From Auanema rhodensis (taxonomy: Eukaryota > Nematoda > Chromadorea > Rhabditida > Rhabditidae), in NCBI GenBank assembly GCA_964057225.1, contig OZ059900.1, positions 22,211,638 to 22,275,637 on the forward strand: a stretch of DNA of 64,000 bases, written 5' to 3'. Positions 25,306 to 37,079 of the stretch are shown one piece after another. The notes beneath the pieces are model-generated. The model saw only the letters and a list, made by a program, of their open reading frames with translations. It did no database searches and was not told where the DNA came from. A program made the position numbers and the translations under genes. Position 1 is the first letter of the stretch. Each line of letters starts with the position of its first letter.

Positions 25306-28300
25306 AAATACTTCATTTTAGTATGTAACACGCTGAAATTCGTTGCATTTGACGACTCATATGAACAAAAATCGATTTAATCAATATTAGCCATAAGGGG
25401 CGTGCCCTCAGAATATGCTAATTTCCTAAATTTTCTAACCCCTGTTTTTTTGTCGTGAAAGTGGAACTAGACGTTGTACGAACAATTTTGAGCTAGGTTT
25501 CATTGACATTGCATGAGTTTGAACACATGAAATCGTAAGTCAAAACCTTGTTTACAGCGAAATTTCCAAAAACTGGTTTTCCAGCATAATAAAATATTTC
25601 TCATGGGAAATACTGTGTTTTTGTATTTTTCTAGTGTTCAGCATGTAAAATGCTTCATTTTAGTATGTAACACGCTGAAATTCGTTGCATTTGACGACTC
25701 ATATGAACAAAAATCGATTTAATCAATATTAGCCATAAGGGGCGTGCCCTCAGAATATGCTAATTTCCTTAATTTTCTAACCCCTGTTTTTTTGTCGTGA
25801 AAGTGGAACTAGACGTTGTACGAACAATTTTGAGCTAGGTTTCATTGACATTGCATGAGTTTGAACACATGAAATCGTAAGTCAAAACCTTGTTTACAGC
25901 GAAAATTCCAAAAACTGGTTTTCCAGCATAATAAAATATTTCTCATGGGAAATACTGTGTTTTTGTATTTTTCTAGTGTTCAGCATGTAAAATGCTTCAT
26001 TTTAGTATGTAACACGCTGAAATTCGTTGCATTTGACTACTCATATGAACAAAAATCGATTTAATCAATATTAGCCATAAGGGGCGTGCCCTCAGAATAT
26101 GCTAATTTCCTAAATTTTCTAACCCCTGTTTTTTTGTCGTGAAAGTGGAACTAGACGTTGTACGAACAATTTTGAGCTAGGTTTCATTGACATTGCATGA
26201 GTTTGAACACATGAAATCGTAAGTCAAAACCTTGTTTACAGCGAAAATTCCAAAAACTGGTTTTCCAGCATAATAAAATATTTCTCATGGGAAATACTGT
26301 GTTTTTGTATTTTTCTAGTGTTCAGCATGTAAAATGCTTCATTTTAGTATGTAACACGCTGAAATTCGTTGCATTTGACTACTCATATGAACAAAAATCG
26401 ATTTAATCAATATTAGCCATAAGGGGCGTGCCCTCAGAATATGCTAATTTCCTTAATTTTCTAACCCCTGTTTTTTTGTCGTGAAAGTGAAACTAGACGT
26501 TGTACAAACAATTTTGAGCTAGGTTTCATTGACATTGCATGAGTTTGAACACATGAAATCGTAAGTCAAAACCTTGTTTACAGCGAAATTTCCAAAAACT
26601 GGTTTTCCAGCATAATAAAATATTTCTCATGAGAAATACTGTGTTTTTGTATTTTTCTAGTGTTCAGCATGTAAAATGCTTCATTTTAGTATGTAACACG
26701 ATGAAATTCGTTGCATTTGACGACTCATATGAACAAAAATCGATTTAATCAATATTAGCCATAAGGGGCGTGCCCTCAGAATATGCTAATTTCATTAATT
26801 TTCTAACCCCTGTTTTTTTGTCGTGAAAGTGGAACTAGACGTTGTAGGAACAATTTTGAGCTAGGTTTCATTGACATTGCATGAGTTTGAACACATGAAA
26901 TCGTAAGTCAAAACCTTGTTTACAGCGAAATTTCCAAAAACTGGTTTTCCAGCATAATAAAATATTTCTCATGGGAAATACTGTGTTTTTGTATTTTTCT
27001 AGTGTTCAGCATGTAAAATACTTCATTTTAGTATGTAACACGCTGAAATTCGTTGCATTTGACGACTCATATGAACAAAAATCGATTTAATCAATATTAG
27101 CCATAAGGGGCGTGCCCTCAGAATATGCTAATTTCCTAAATTTTCTAACCCCTGTTTTTTTGTCGTGAAAGTGGAACTAGACGTTGTACGAACAATTTTG
27201 AGCTAGGTTTCATTGACATTGCATGAGTTTGAACACATGAAATCGTAAGTCAAAACCTTGTTTACAGCGAAATTTCCAAAAACTGGTTTTCCAGCATAAT
27301 AAAATATTTCTCATGGGAAATACTGTGTTTTTGTATTTTTCTAGTGTTCAGCATGTAAAATGCTTCATTTTAGTATGTAACACGCTGAAATTCGTTGCAT
27401 TTGACGACTCATATGAACAAAAATCGATTTAATCAATATTAGCCATAAGGGGCGTGCCCTCAGAATATGCTAATTTCCTTAATTTTCTAACCCCTGTTTT
27501 TTTGTCGTGAAAGTGGAACTAGACGTTGTACGAACAATTTTGAGCTAGGTTTCATTGACATTGCATGAGTTTGAACACATGAAATCGTAAGTCAAAACCT
27601 TGTTTACAGCGAAAATTCCAAAAACTGGTTTTCCAGCATAATAAAATATTTCTCATGGGAAATACTGTGTTTTTGTATTTTTCTAGTGTTCAGCATGTAA
27701 AATGCTTCATTTTAGTATGTAACACGCTGAAATTCGTTGCATTTGACTACTCATATGAACAAAAATCGATTTAATCAATATTAGCCATAAGGGGCGTGCC
27801 CTCAGAATATGCTAATTTCCTTAATTTTCTAACCCCTGTTTTTTTGTCGTGAAAGTGGAACTAGACGTTGTACAAACAATTTTGAGCTAGGTTTCATTGA
27901 CATTGCATGAGTTTGAACACATGAAATCGTAAGTCAAAACCTTGTTTACAGCGAAATTTCCAAAAACTGGTTTTCCAGCATAATAAAATATTTCTCATGA
28001 GAAATACTGTGTTTTTGTATTTTTCTAGTGTTCAGCATGTAAAATGCTTAATTTTAGTATGTAACACGATGAAATTCGTTGCATTTGACGACTCATATGA
28101 ACAAAAATCGATTTAATCAATATTAGCCATAAGGGGCGTGCCCTCAGAATATGCTAATTTCATTAATTTTCTAACCCCTGTTTTTTTGTCGTGAAAGTGG
28201 AACTAGACGTTGTAGGAACAATTTTGAGCTAGGTTTCATTGACATTGCATGAGTTTGAACACATGAAATCGTAAGTCAAAACCTTGTTTACAGCGAAATT

Positions 28301-31300
28301 TCCAAAAACTGGTTTTCCAGCATAATAAAATATTTCTCATGGGAAATACTGTGTTTTTGTATTTTTCTAGTGTTCAGCATGTAAAATGTTTCATTTTAGT
28401 ATGTAACACGCTGAAATTCGTTGCATTTGACGACTCATATGAACAAAAATCGATTTAATCAATATTAGCCATAAGGGGCGTGCCCTCAGAATATGCTAAT
28501 TTCATTAATTTTCTAACCCCTGTTTTTTTGTCGTGAAAGTGGAACTAGACGTTGTAGGAACAATTTTGAGCTAGGTTTCATTGACATTGCATGAGTTTGA
28601 ACACATGAAATCGTAAGTCAAAACCTTGTTTACAGCGAAATTTCCAAAAACTGGTTTTCCAGCATAATAAAATATTTCTCATGGGAAATACTGTGTTTTT
28701 GTATTTTTCTAGTGTTCAGCATGTAAAATACTTCATTTTAGTATGTAACACGCTGAAATTCGTTGCATTTGACGACTCATATGAACAAAAATCGATTTAA
28801 TCAATATTAGCCATAAGGGGCGTGCCCTCAGAATATGCTAATTTCCTAAATTTTCTAACCCCTGTTTTTTTGTCGTGAAAGTGGAACTAGACGTTGTACG
28901 AACAATTTTGAGCTAGGTTTCATTGACATTGCATGAGTTTGAACACATGAAATCGTAAGTCAAAACCTTGTTTACAGCGAAATTTCCAAAAACTGGTTTT
29001 CCAGCATAATAAAATATTTCTCATGGGAAATACTGTGTTTTTGTATTTTTCTAGTGTTCAGCATGTAAAATGCTTCATTTTAGTATGTAACACGCTGAAA
29101 TTCGTTGCATTTGACGACTCATATGAACAAAAATCGATTTAATCAATATTAGCCATAAGGGGCGTGCCCTCAGAATATGCTAATTTCCTTAATTTTCTAA
29201 CCCCTGTTTTTTTGTCGTGAAAGTGGAACTAGACGTTGTACGAACAATTTTGAGCTAGGTTTCATTGACATTGCATGAGTTTGAACACATGAAATCGTAA
29301 GTCAAAACCTTGTTTACAGCGAAAATTCCAAAAACTGGTTTTCCAGCATAATAAAATATTTCTCATGGGAAATACTGTGTTTTTGTATTTTTCTAGTGTT
29401 CAGCATGTAAAATGCTTCATTTTAGTATGTAACACGCTGAAATTCGTTGCATTTGACTACTCATATGAACAAAAATCGATTTAATCAATATTAGCCATAA
29501 GGGGCGTGCCCTCAGAATATGCTAATTTCCTAAATTTTCTAACCCCTGTTTTTTTGTCGTGAAAGTGGAACTAGACGTTGTACGAACAATTTTGAGCTAG
29601 GTTTCATTGACATTGCATGAGTTTGAACACATGAAATCGTAAGTCAAAACCTTGTTTACAGCGAAAATTCCAAAAACTGGTTTTCCAGCATAATAAAATA
29701 TTTCTCATGGGAAATACTGTGTTTTTGTATTTTTCTAGTGTTCAGCATGTAAAATGCTTCATTTTAGTATGTAACACGCTGAAATTCGTTGCATTTGACT
29801 ACTCATATGAACAAAAATCGATTTAATCAATATTAGCCATAAGGGGCGTGCCCTCAGAATATGCTAATTTCCTTAATTTTCTAACCCCTGTTTTTTTGTC
29901 GTGAAAGTGGAACTAGACGTTGTACAAACAATTTTGAGCTAGGTTTCATTGACATTGCATGAGTTTGAACACATGAAATCGTAAGTCAAAACCTTGTTTA
30001 CAGCGAAATTTCCAAAAACTGGTTTTCCAGCATAATAAAATATTTCTCATGAGAAATACTGTGTTTTTGTATTTTTCTAGTGTTCAGCATGTAAAATGCT
30101 TCATTTTAGTATGTAACACGATGAAATTCGTTGCATTTGACGACTCATATGAACAAAAATCGATTTAATCAATATTAGCCATAAGGGGCGTGCCCTCAGA
30201 ATATGCTAATTTCATTAATTTTCTAACCCCTGTTTTTTTGTCGTGAAAGTGGAACTAGACGTTGTAGGAACAATTTTGAGCTAGGTTTCATTGACATTGC
30301 ATGAGTTTGAACACATGAAATCGTAAGTCAAAACCTTGTTTACAGCGAAATTTCCAAAAACTGGTTTTCCAGCATAATAAAATATTTCTCATGGGAAATA
30401 CTGTGTTTTTGTATTTTTCTAGTGTTCAGCATGTAAAATACTTCATTTTAGTATGTAACACGCTGAAATTCGTTGCATTTGACGACTCATATGAACAAAA
30501 ATCGATTTAATCAATATTAGCCATAAGGGGCGTGCCCTCAGAATATGCTAATTTCCTAAATTTTCTAACCCCTGTTTTTTTGTCGTGAAAGTGGAACTAA
30601 ACGTTGTACGAACAATTTTGAGCTAGGTTTCATTGACATTGCATGAGTTTGAACACATGAAATCGTAAGTCAAAACCTTGTTTACAGCGAAATTTCCAAA
30701 AACTGGTTTTCCAGCATAATAAAATATTTCTCATGGGAAATACTGTGTTTTTGTATTTTTCTAGTGTTCAGCATGTAAAATGCTTCATTTTAGTATGTAA
30801 CACGCTGAAATTCGTTGCATTTGACGACTCATATGAACAAAAATCGATTTAATCAATATTAGCCATAAGGGGCGTGCCCTCAGAATATGCTAATTTCCTT
30901 AATTTTCTAACCCCTGTTTTTTTGTCGTGAAAGTGGAACTAGACGTTGTACGAACAATTTTGAGCTAGGTTTCATTGACATTGCATGAGTTTGAACACAT
31001 GAAATCGTAAGTCAAAACCTTGTTTACAGCGAAAATTCCAAAAACTGGTTTTCCAGCATAATAAAATATTTCTCATGGGAAATACTGTGTTTTTGTATTT
31101 TTCTAGTGTTCAGCATGTAAAATGCTTCATTTTAGTATGTAACACGCTGAAATTCGTTGCATTTGACTACTCATATGAACAAAAATCGATTTAATCAATA
31201 TTAGCCATAAGGGGCGTGCCCTCAGAATATGCTAATTTCCTTAATTTTCTAACCCCTGTTTTTTTGTCGTGAAAGTGGAACTAGACGTTGTACAAACAAT

Positions 31301-32145
31301 TTTGAGCTAGGTTTCATTGACATTGCATGAGTTTGAACACATGAAATCGTAAGTCAAAACCTTGTTTACAGCGAAATTTCCAAAAACTGGTTTTCCAGCA
31401 TAATAAAATATTTCTCATGAGAAATACTGTGTTTTTGTATTTTTCTAGTGTTCAGCATGTAAAATGCTTAATTTTAGTATGTAACACGATGAAATTCGTT
31501 GCATTTGACGACTCATATGAACAAAAATCGATTTAATCAATATTAGCCATAAGGGGCGTGCCCTCAGAATATGCTAATTTCATTAATTTTCTAACCCCTG
31601 TTTTTTTGTCGTGAAAGTGGAACTAGACGTTGTAGGAACAATTTTGAGCTAGGTTTCATTGACATTGCATGAGTTTGAACACATGAAATCGTAAGTCAAA
31701 ACCTTGTTTACAGCGAAATTTCCAAAAACTGGTTTTCCAGCATAATAAAATATTTCTCATGGGAAATACTGTGTTTTTGTATTTTTCTAGTGTTCAGCAT
31801 GTAAAATGCTTCATTTTAGTATGTAACACGCTGAAATTCGTTGCATTTGACGACTCATATGAACAAAAATCGATTTAATCAATATTAGCCATAAGGGGCG
31901 TGCCCTCAGAATATGCTAATTTCCTTAATTTTCTAACCCCTGTTTTTTTGTCGTGAAAGTGGAACTAGACGTTGTACGAACATTTTTGAGCTAGGTTTCA
32001 TTGACATTGCATGAGTTTGAACACATGAAATCGTAAGTCAAAACCTTGTTTACAGCGAAAATTCCAAAAACTGGTTTTCCAGCATAATAAAATATTTCTC
32101 ATGGGAAATACTGTGTTTTTGTATTTTTCTAGTGTTCAGCATGTA
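25306..32145 (+). repeat. Pentamer/tetramer HOR zone, B-A-(CB)-C-D
   Basis: Pentamers B A CB C D (1710 bp) start at 25306 and 28726. Tetramers B A C D (1368 bp) start at 27016 and 30436. An extra D-like monomer (from 28384, AAATGTTTC, CGCTG) precedes the second pentamer, and a single A monomer (from 31804) closes the zone. Gain or loss of the CB monomer turns one HOR into the other. Private changes include GTGAAACT near 26489, GAACTAAACG near 30600 and GAACATTTTTG near 31982. Confidence 0.85.
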
Positions 32146-35100
32146 AAATACTTCATTTTAGTATGTAACACGCTGAAATTCGTTGCATTTGACGACTCAT
32201 ATGAACAAAAATCGATTTAATCAATATTAGCCATAAGGGGCGTGCCCTCAGAATATGCTAATTTCCTAAATTTTCTAACCCCTGTTTTTTTGTCGTGAAA
32301 GTGGAACTAGACGTTGTACGAACAATTTTGAGCTAGGTTTCATTGACATTGCATGAGTTTGAACACATGAAATCGTAAGTCAAAACCTTGTTTACAGCGA
32401 AAATTCCAAAAACTGGTTTTCCAGCATAATAAAATATTTCTCATGGGAAATACTGTGTTTTTGTATTTTTCTAGTGTTCAGCATGTAAAATGCTTCATTT
32501 TAGTATGTAACACGCTGAAATTCGTTGCATTTGACTACTCATATGAACAAAAATCGATTTAATCAATATTAGCCATAAGGGGCGTGCCCTCAGAATATGC
32601 TAATTTCCTTAATTTTCTAACCCCTGTTTTTTTGTCGTGAAAGTGGAACTAGACGTTGTACAAACAATTTTGAGCTAGGTTTCATTGACATTGCATGAGT
32701 TTGAACACATGAAATCGTAAGTCAAAACCTTGTTTACAGCGAAATTTCCAAAAACTGGTTTTCCAGCATAATAAAATATTTCTCATGAGAAATACTGTGT
32801 TTTTGTATTTTTCTAGTGTTCAGCATGTAAAATGCTTCATTTTAGTATGTAACACGCTGAAATTCGTTGCATTTGACTACTCATATGAACAAAAATCGAT
32901 TTAATCAATATTAGCCATAAGGGGCGTGCCCTCAGAATATGCTAATTTCATTAATTTTCTAACCCCTGTTTTTTTGTCGTGAAAGTGGAACTAGACGTTG
33001 TAGGAACAATTTTGAGCTAGGTTTCATTGACATTGCATGAGTTTGAACACATGAAATCGTAAGTCAAAACCTTGTTTACAGCGAAATTTCCAAAAACTGG
33101 TTTTCCAGCATAATAAAATATTTCTCATGGGAAATACTGTGTTTTTGTATTTTTCTAGTGTTCAGCATGTAAAATGCTTCATTTTAGTATGTAACACGCT
33201 GAAATTCGTTGCATTTGACGACTCATATGAACAAAAATCGATTTAATCAATATTAGCCATAAGGGGCGTGCCCTCAGAATATGCTAATTTCCTTAATTTT
33301 CTAACCCCTGTTTTTTTGTCGTGAAAGTGGAACTAGACGTTGTACGAACAATTTTGAGCTAGGTTTCATTGACATTGCATGAGTTTGAACACATGAAATC
33401 GTAAGTCAAAACCTTGTTTACAGCGAAAATTCCAAAAACTGGTTTTCCAGCATAATAAAATATTTCTCATGGGAAATACTGTGTTTTTGTATTTTTCTAG
33501 TGTTCAGCATGTAAAATACTTCATTTTAGTATGTAACACGCTGAAATTCGTTGCATTTGACGACTCATATGAACAAAAATCGATTTAATCAATATTAGCC
33601 ATAAGGGGCGTGCCCTCAGAATATGCTAATTTCCTAAATTTTCTAACCCCTGTTTTTTTGTCGTGAAAGTGGAACTAGACGTTGTACGAACAATTTTGAG
33701 CTAGGTTTCATTGACATTGCATGAGTTTGAACACATGAAATCGTAAGTCAAAACCTTGTTTACAGCGAAAATTCCAAAAACTGGTTTTCCAGCATAATAA
33801 AATATTTCTCATGGGAAATACTGTGTTTTTGTATTTTTCTAGTGTTCAGCATGTAAAATGCTTCATTTTAGTATGTAACACGCTGAAATTCGTTGCATTT
33901 GACTACTCATATGAACAAAAATCGATTTAATCAATATTAGCCATAAGGGGCGTGCCCTCAGAATATGCTAATTTCCTTAATTTTCTAACCCCTGTTTTTT
34001 TGTCGTGAAAGTGGAACTAGACGTTGTACAAACAATTTTGAGCTAGGTTTCATTGACATTGCATGAGTTTGAACACATGAAATCGTAAGTCAAAACCTTG
34101 TTTACAGCGAAATTTCCAAAAACTGGTTTTCCAGCATAATAAAATATTTCTCATGAGAAATACTGTGTTTTTGTATTTTTCTAGTGTTCAGCATGTAAAA
34201 TGCTTCATTTTAGTATGTAACACGATGAAATTCGTTGCATTTGACGACTCATATGAACAAAAATCGATTTAATCAATATTAGCCATAAGGGGCGTGCCCT
34301 CAGAATATGCTAATTTCATTAATTTTCTAACCCCTGTTTTTTTGTCGTGAAAGTGGAACTAGACGTTGTAGGAACAATTTTGAGCTAGGTTTCATTGACA
34401 TTGCATGAGTTTGAACACATGAAATCGTAAGTCAAAACCTTGTTTACAGCGAAAATTCCAAAAACTGGTTTTCCAGCATAATAAAATATTTCTCATGGGA
34501 AATACTGTGTTTTTGTATTTTTCTAGTGTTCAGCATGTAAAATACTTCATTTTAGTATGTAACACGCTGAAATTCGTTGCATTTGACGACTCATATGAAC
34601 AAAAATCGATTTAATCAATATTAGCCATAAGGGGCGTGCCCTCAGAATATGCTAATTTCCTAAATTTTCTAACCCCTGTTTTTTTGTCGTGAAAGTGGAA
34701 CTAGACGTTGTACGAACAATTTTGAGCTAGGTTTCATTGACATTGCATGAGTTTGAACACATGAAATCGTAAGTCAAAACCTTGTTTACAGCGAAAATTC
34801 CAAAAACTGGTTTTCCAGCATAATAAAATATTTCTCATGGGAAATACTGTGTTTTTGTATTTTTCTAGTGTTCAGCATGTAAAATGCTTCATTTTAGTAT
34901 GTAACACGCTGAAATTCGTTGCATTTGACTACTCATATGAACAAAAATCGATTTAATCAATATTAGCCATAAGGGGCGTGCCCTCAGAATATGCTAATTT
35001 CCTTAATTTTCTAACCCCTGTTTTTTTGTCGTGAAAGTGGAACTAGACGTTGTACAAACAATTTTGAGCTAGGTTTCATTGACATTGCATGAGTTTGAAC

Positions 35101-36933
35101 ACATGAAATCGTAAGTCAAAACCTTGTTTACAGCGAAATTTCCAAAAACTGGTTTTCCAGCATAATAAAATATTTCTCATGAGAAATACTGTGTTTTTGT
35201 ATTTTTCTAGTGTTCAGCATGTAAAATGCTTCATTTTAGTATGTAACACGCTGAAATTCGTTGCATTTGACTACTCATATGAACAAAAATCGATTTAATC
35301 AATATTAGCCATAAGGGGCGTGCCCTCAGAATATGCTAATTTCATTAATTTTCTAACCCCTGTTTTTTTGTCGTGAAAGTGGAACTAGACGTTGTAGGAA
35401 CAATTTTGAGCTAGGTTTCATTGACATTGCATGAGTTTGAACACATGAAATCGTAAGTCAAAACCTTGTTTACAGCGAAATTTCCAAAAACTGGTTTTCC
35501 AGCATAATAAAATATTTCTCATGGGAAATACTGTGTTTTTGTATTTTTCTAGTGTTCAGCATGTAAAATGCTTCATTTTAGTATGTAACACGCTGAAATT
35601 CGTTGCATTTGACGACTCATATGAACAAAAATCGATTTAATCAATATTAGCCATAAGGGGCGTGCCCTCAGAATATGCTAATTTCCTTAATTTTCTAACC
35701 CCTGTTTTTTTGTCGTGAAAGTGGAACTAGACGTTGTACGAACAATTTTGAGCTAGGTTTCATTGACATTGCATGAGTTTGAACACATGAAATCGTAAGT
35801 CAAAACCTTGTTTACAGCGAAAATTCCAAAAACTGGTTTTCCAGCATAATAAAATATTTCTCATGGGAAATACTGTGTTTTTGTATTTTTCTAGTGTTCA
35901 GCATGTAAAATACTTCATTTTAGTATGTAACACGCTGAAATTCGTTGCATTTGACGACTCATATGAACAAAAATCGATTTAATCAATATTAGCCATAAGG
36001 GGCGTGCCCTCAGAATATGCTAATTTCCTAAATTTTCTAACCCCTGTTTTTTTGTCGTGAAAGTGGAACTAGACGTTGTACGAACAATTTTGAGCTAGGT
36101 TTCATTGACATTGCATGAGTTTGAACACATGAAATCGTAAGTCAAAACCTTGTTTACAGCGAAAATTCCAAAAACTGGTTTTCCAGCATAATAAAATATT
36201 TCTCATGGGAAATACTGTGTTTTTGTATTTTTCTAGTGTTCAGCATGTAAAATGCTTCATTTTAGTATGTAACACGCTGAAATTCGTTGCATTTGACTAC
36301 TCATATGAACAAAAATCGATTTAATCAATATTAGCCATAAGGGGCGTGCCCTCAGAATATGCTAATTTCCTTAATTTTCTAACCCCTGTTTTTTTGTCGT
36401 GAAAGTGGAACTAGACGTTGTACAAACAATTTTGAGCTAGGTTTCATTGACATTGCATGAGTTTGAACACATGAAATCGTAAGTCAAAACCTTGTTTACA
36501 GCGAAATTTCCAAAAACTGGTTTTCCAGCATAATAAAATATTTCTCATGAGAAATACTGTGTTTTTGTATTTTTCTAGTGTTCAGCATGTAAAATGCTTC
36601 ATTTTAGTATGTAACACGATGAAATTCGTTGCATTTGACGACTCATATGAACAAAAATCGATTTAATCAATATTAGCCATAAGGGGCGTGCCCTCAGAAT
36701 ATGCTAATTTCATTAATTTTCTAACCCCTGTTTTTTTGTCGTGAAAGTGGAACTAGACGTTGTAGGAACAATTTTGAGCTAGGTTTCATTGACATTGCAT
36801 GAGTTTGAACACATGAAATCGTAAGTCAAAACCTTGTTTACAGCGAAATTTCCAAAAACTGGTTTTCCAGCATAATAAAATATTTCTCATGGGAAATACT
36901 GTGTTTTTGTATTTTTCTAGTGTTCAGCATGTA
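32146..36933 (+). repeat. Tandem pair of 2394-bp heptamers (B' C D' A B' C D)
   Basis: The seven-monomer order B' C D' A B' C D at 32146-34539 repeats at 34540-36933. The D' monomers (from 32830 and 35224) share the unusual combination CGCTG, GACTACT, CATTAA, TAGG, which confirms the duplication. The two D monomers differ at AAAATT (34198 copy) and AAATTT (36592 copy). This is the last ordered segment before the orientation switch and uses the same types as the inverted blocks to its right. Confidence 0.85.
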
Positions 36934-37079
36934 AAATGCTTCATTTTAGTATGTAACACGCTGAAATTCGTTGCATTTGACGACTCACATTGAAATCGAT
37001 TTTTGTTCATATGTGTTACATACTAAAATGAAGCATTTTACATGCTGAACACTAGAAAAATACAAAAACACAGTATTTC
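36893..37079. other. First +/- junction: fold-back palindrome with a 53-bp asymmetric centre
   Basis: The left arm at 36893-36959 and the right arm at 37013-37079 are perfect reverse complements over 67 bp; beyond that a single G/A difference (CATGGG against CATGAG) is followed by more pairing along the opposed monomers. The centre, 36960-37012, is not symmetric. Against normal '-' sequence it lacks 3 bp between ATTG and AAATCG and 27 bp between TTCATATG and TGTTACAT. The same centre recurs at every +/- junction, with the last '+' base at 36987, 39056, 41125, 42852, 44921, 46990, 49401, 49760, 51487, 52530, 54257, 55984, 58052, 60121 and 61848. The only change I saw is TTCTTATG near 60143. 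In the copies with a 75-bp '+' block the perfect arm is 49 bp; with a 417-bp block it is 76 bp. Confidence 0.93.
36934..36987 (+). repeat. Truncated monomer at the first inversion point
   Basis: The forward array ends 54 bp into monomer 109, after GACGACTCA. The next base of a normal monomer would continue TATGAAC; here the sequence passes into CATTGAAATCG and then the reverse strand. Confidence 0.95.

Larger units (their letters stand above)
1..36987 (+). repeat. Head-to-tail array of 342-bp satellite monomers (108 copies plus a 54-bp partial)
   Basis: Monomer starts, taken at the AAATGCTTC or AAATACTTC motif, fall at 1, 343, 685, 1027 and so on every 342 bp to 36592, with a partial from 36934. 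The register slips by only 3 bp over 37 kb: one T lost from the T7 run near 5615 and again near 5957, and one T lost near 18896 (AGCCAAAGG instead of AGCCATAAGG). Copies differ at few sites, so the array is highly homogenised. The first monomer has 116 G+C in 342 and 10 CpGs. No unique sequence, mobile element or inversion interrupts it. Family identity is not recognised. Tandem satellite is certain; a centromeric or pericentromeric location is inference. Confidence 0.99.

Noticed and set aside
1-36987. CRISPR-like direct repeats
   Set aside because: The repeat unit is 342 bp and contiguous, without distinct spacers, leader or cas genes.
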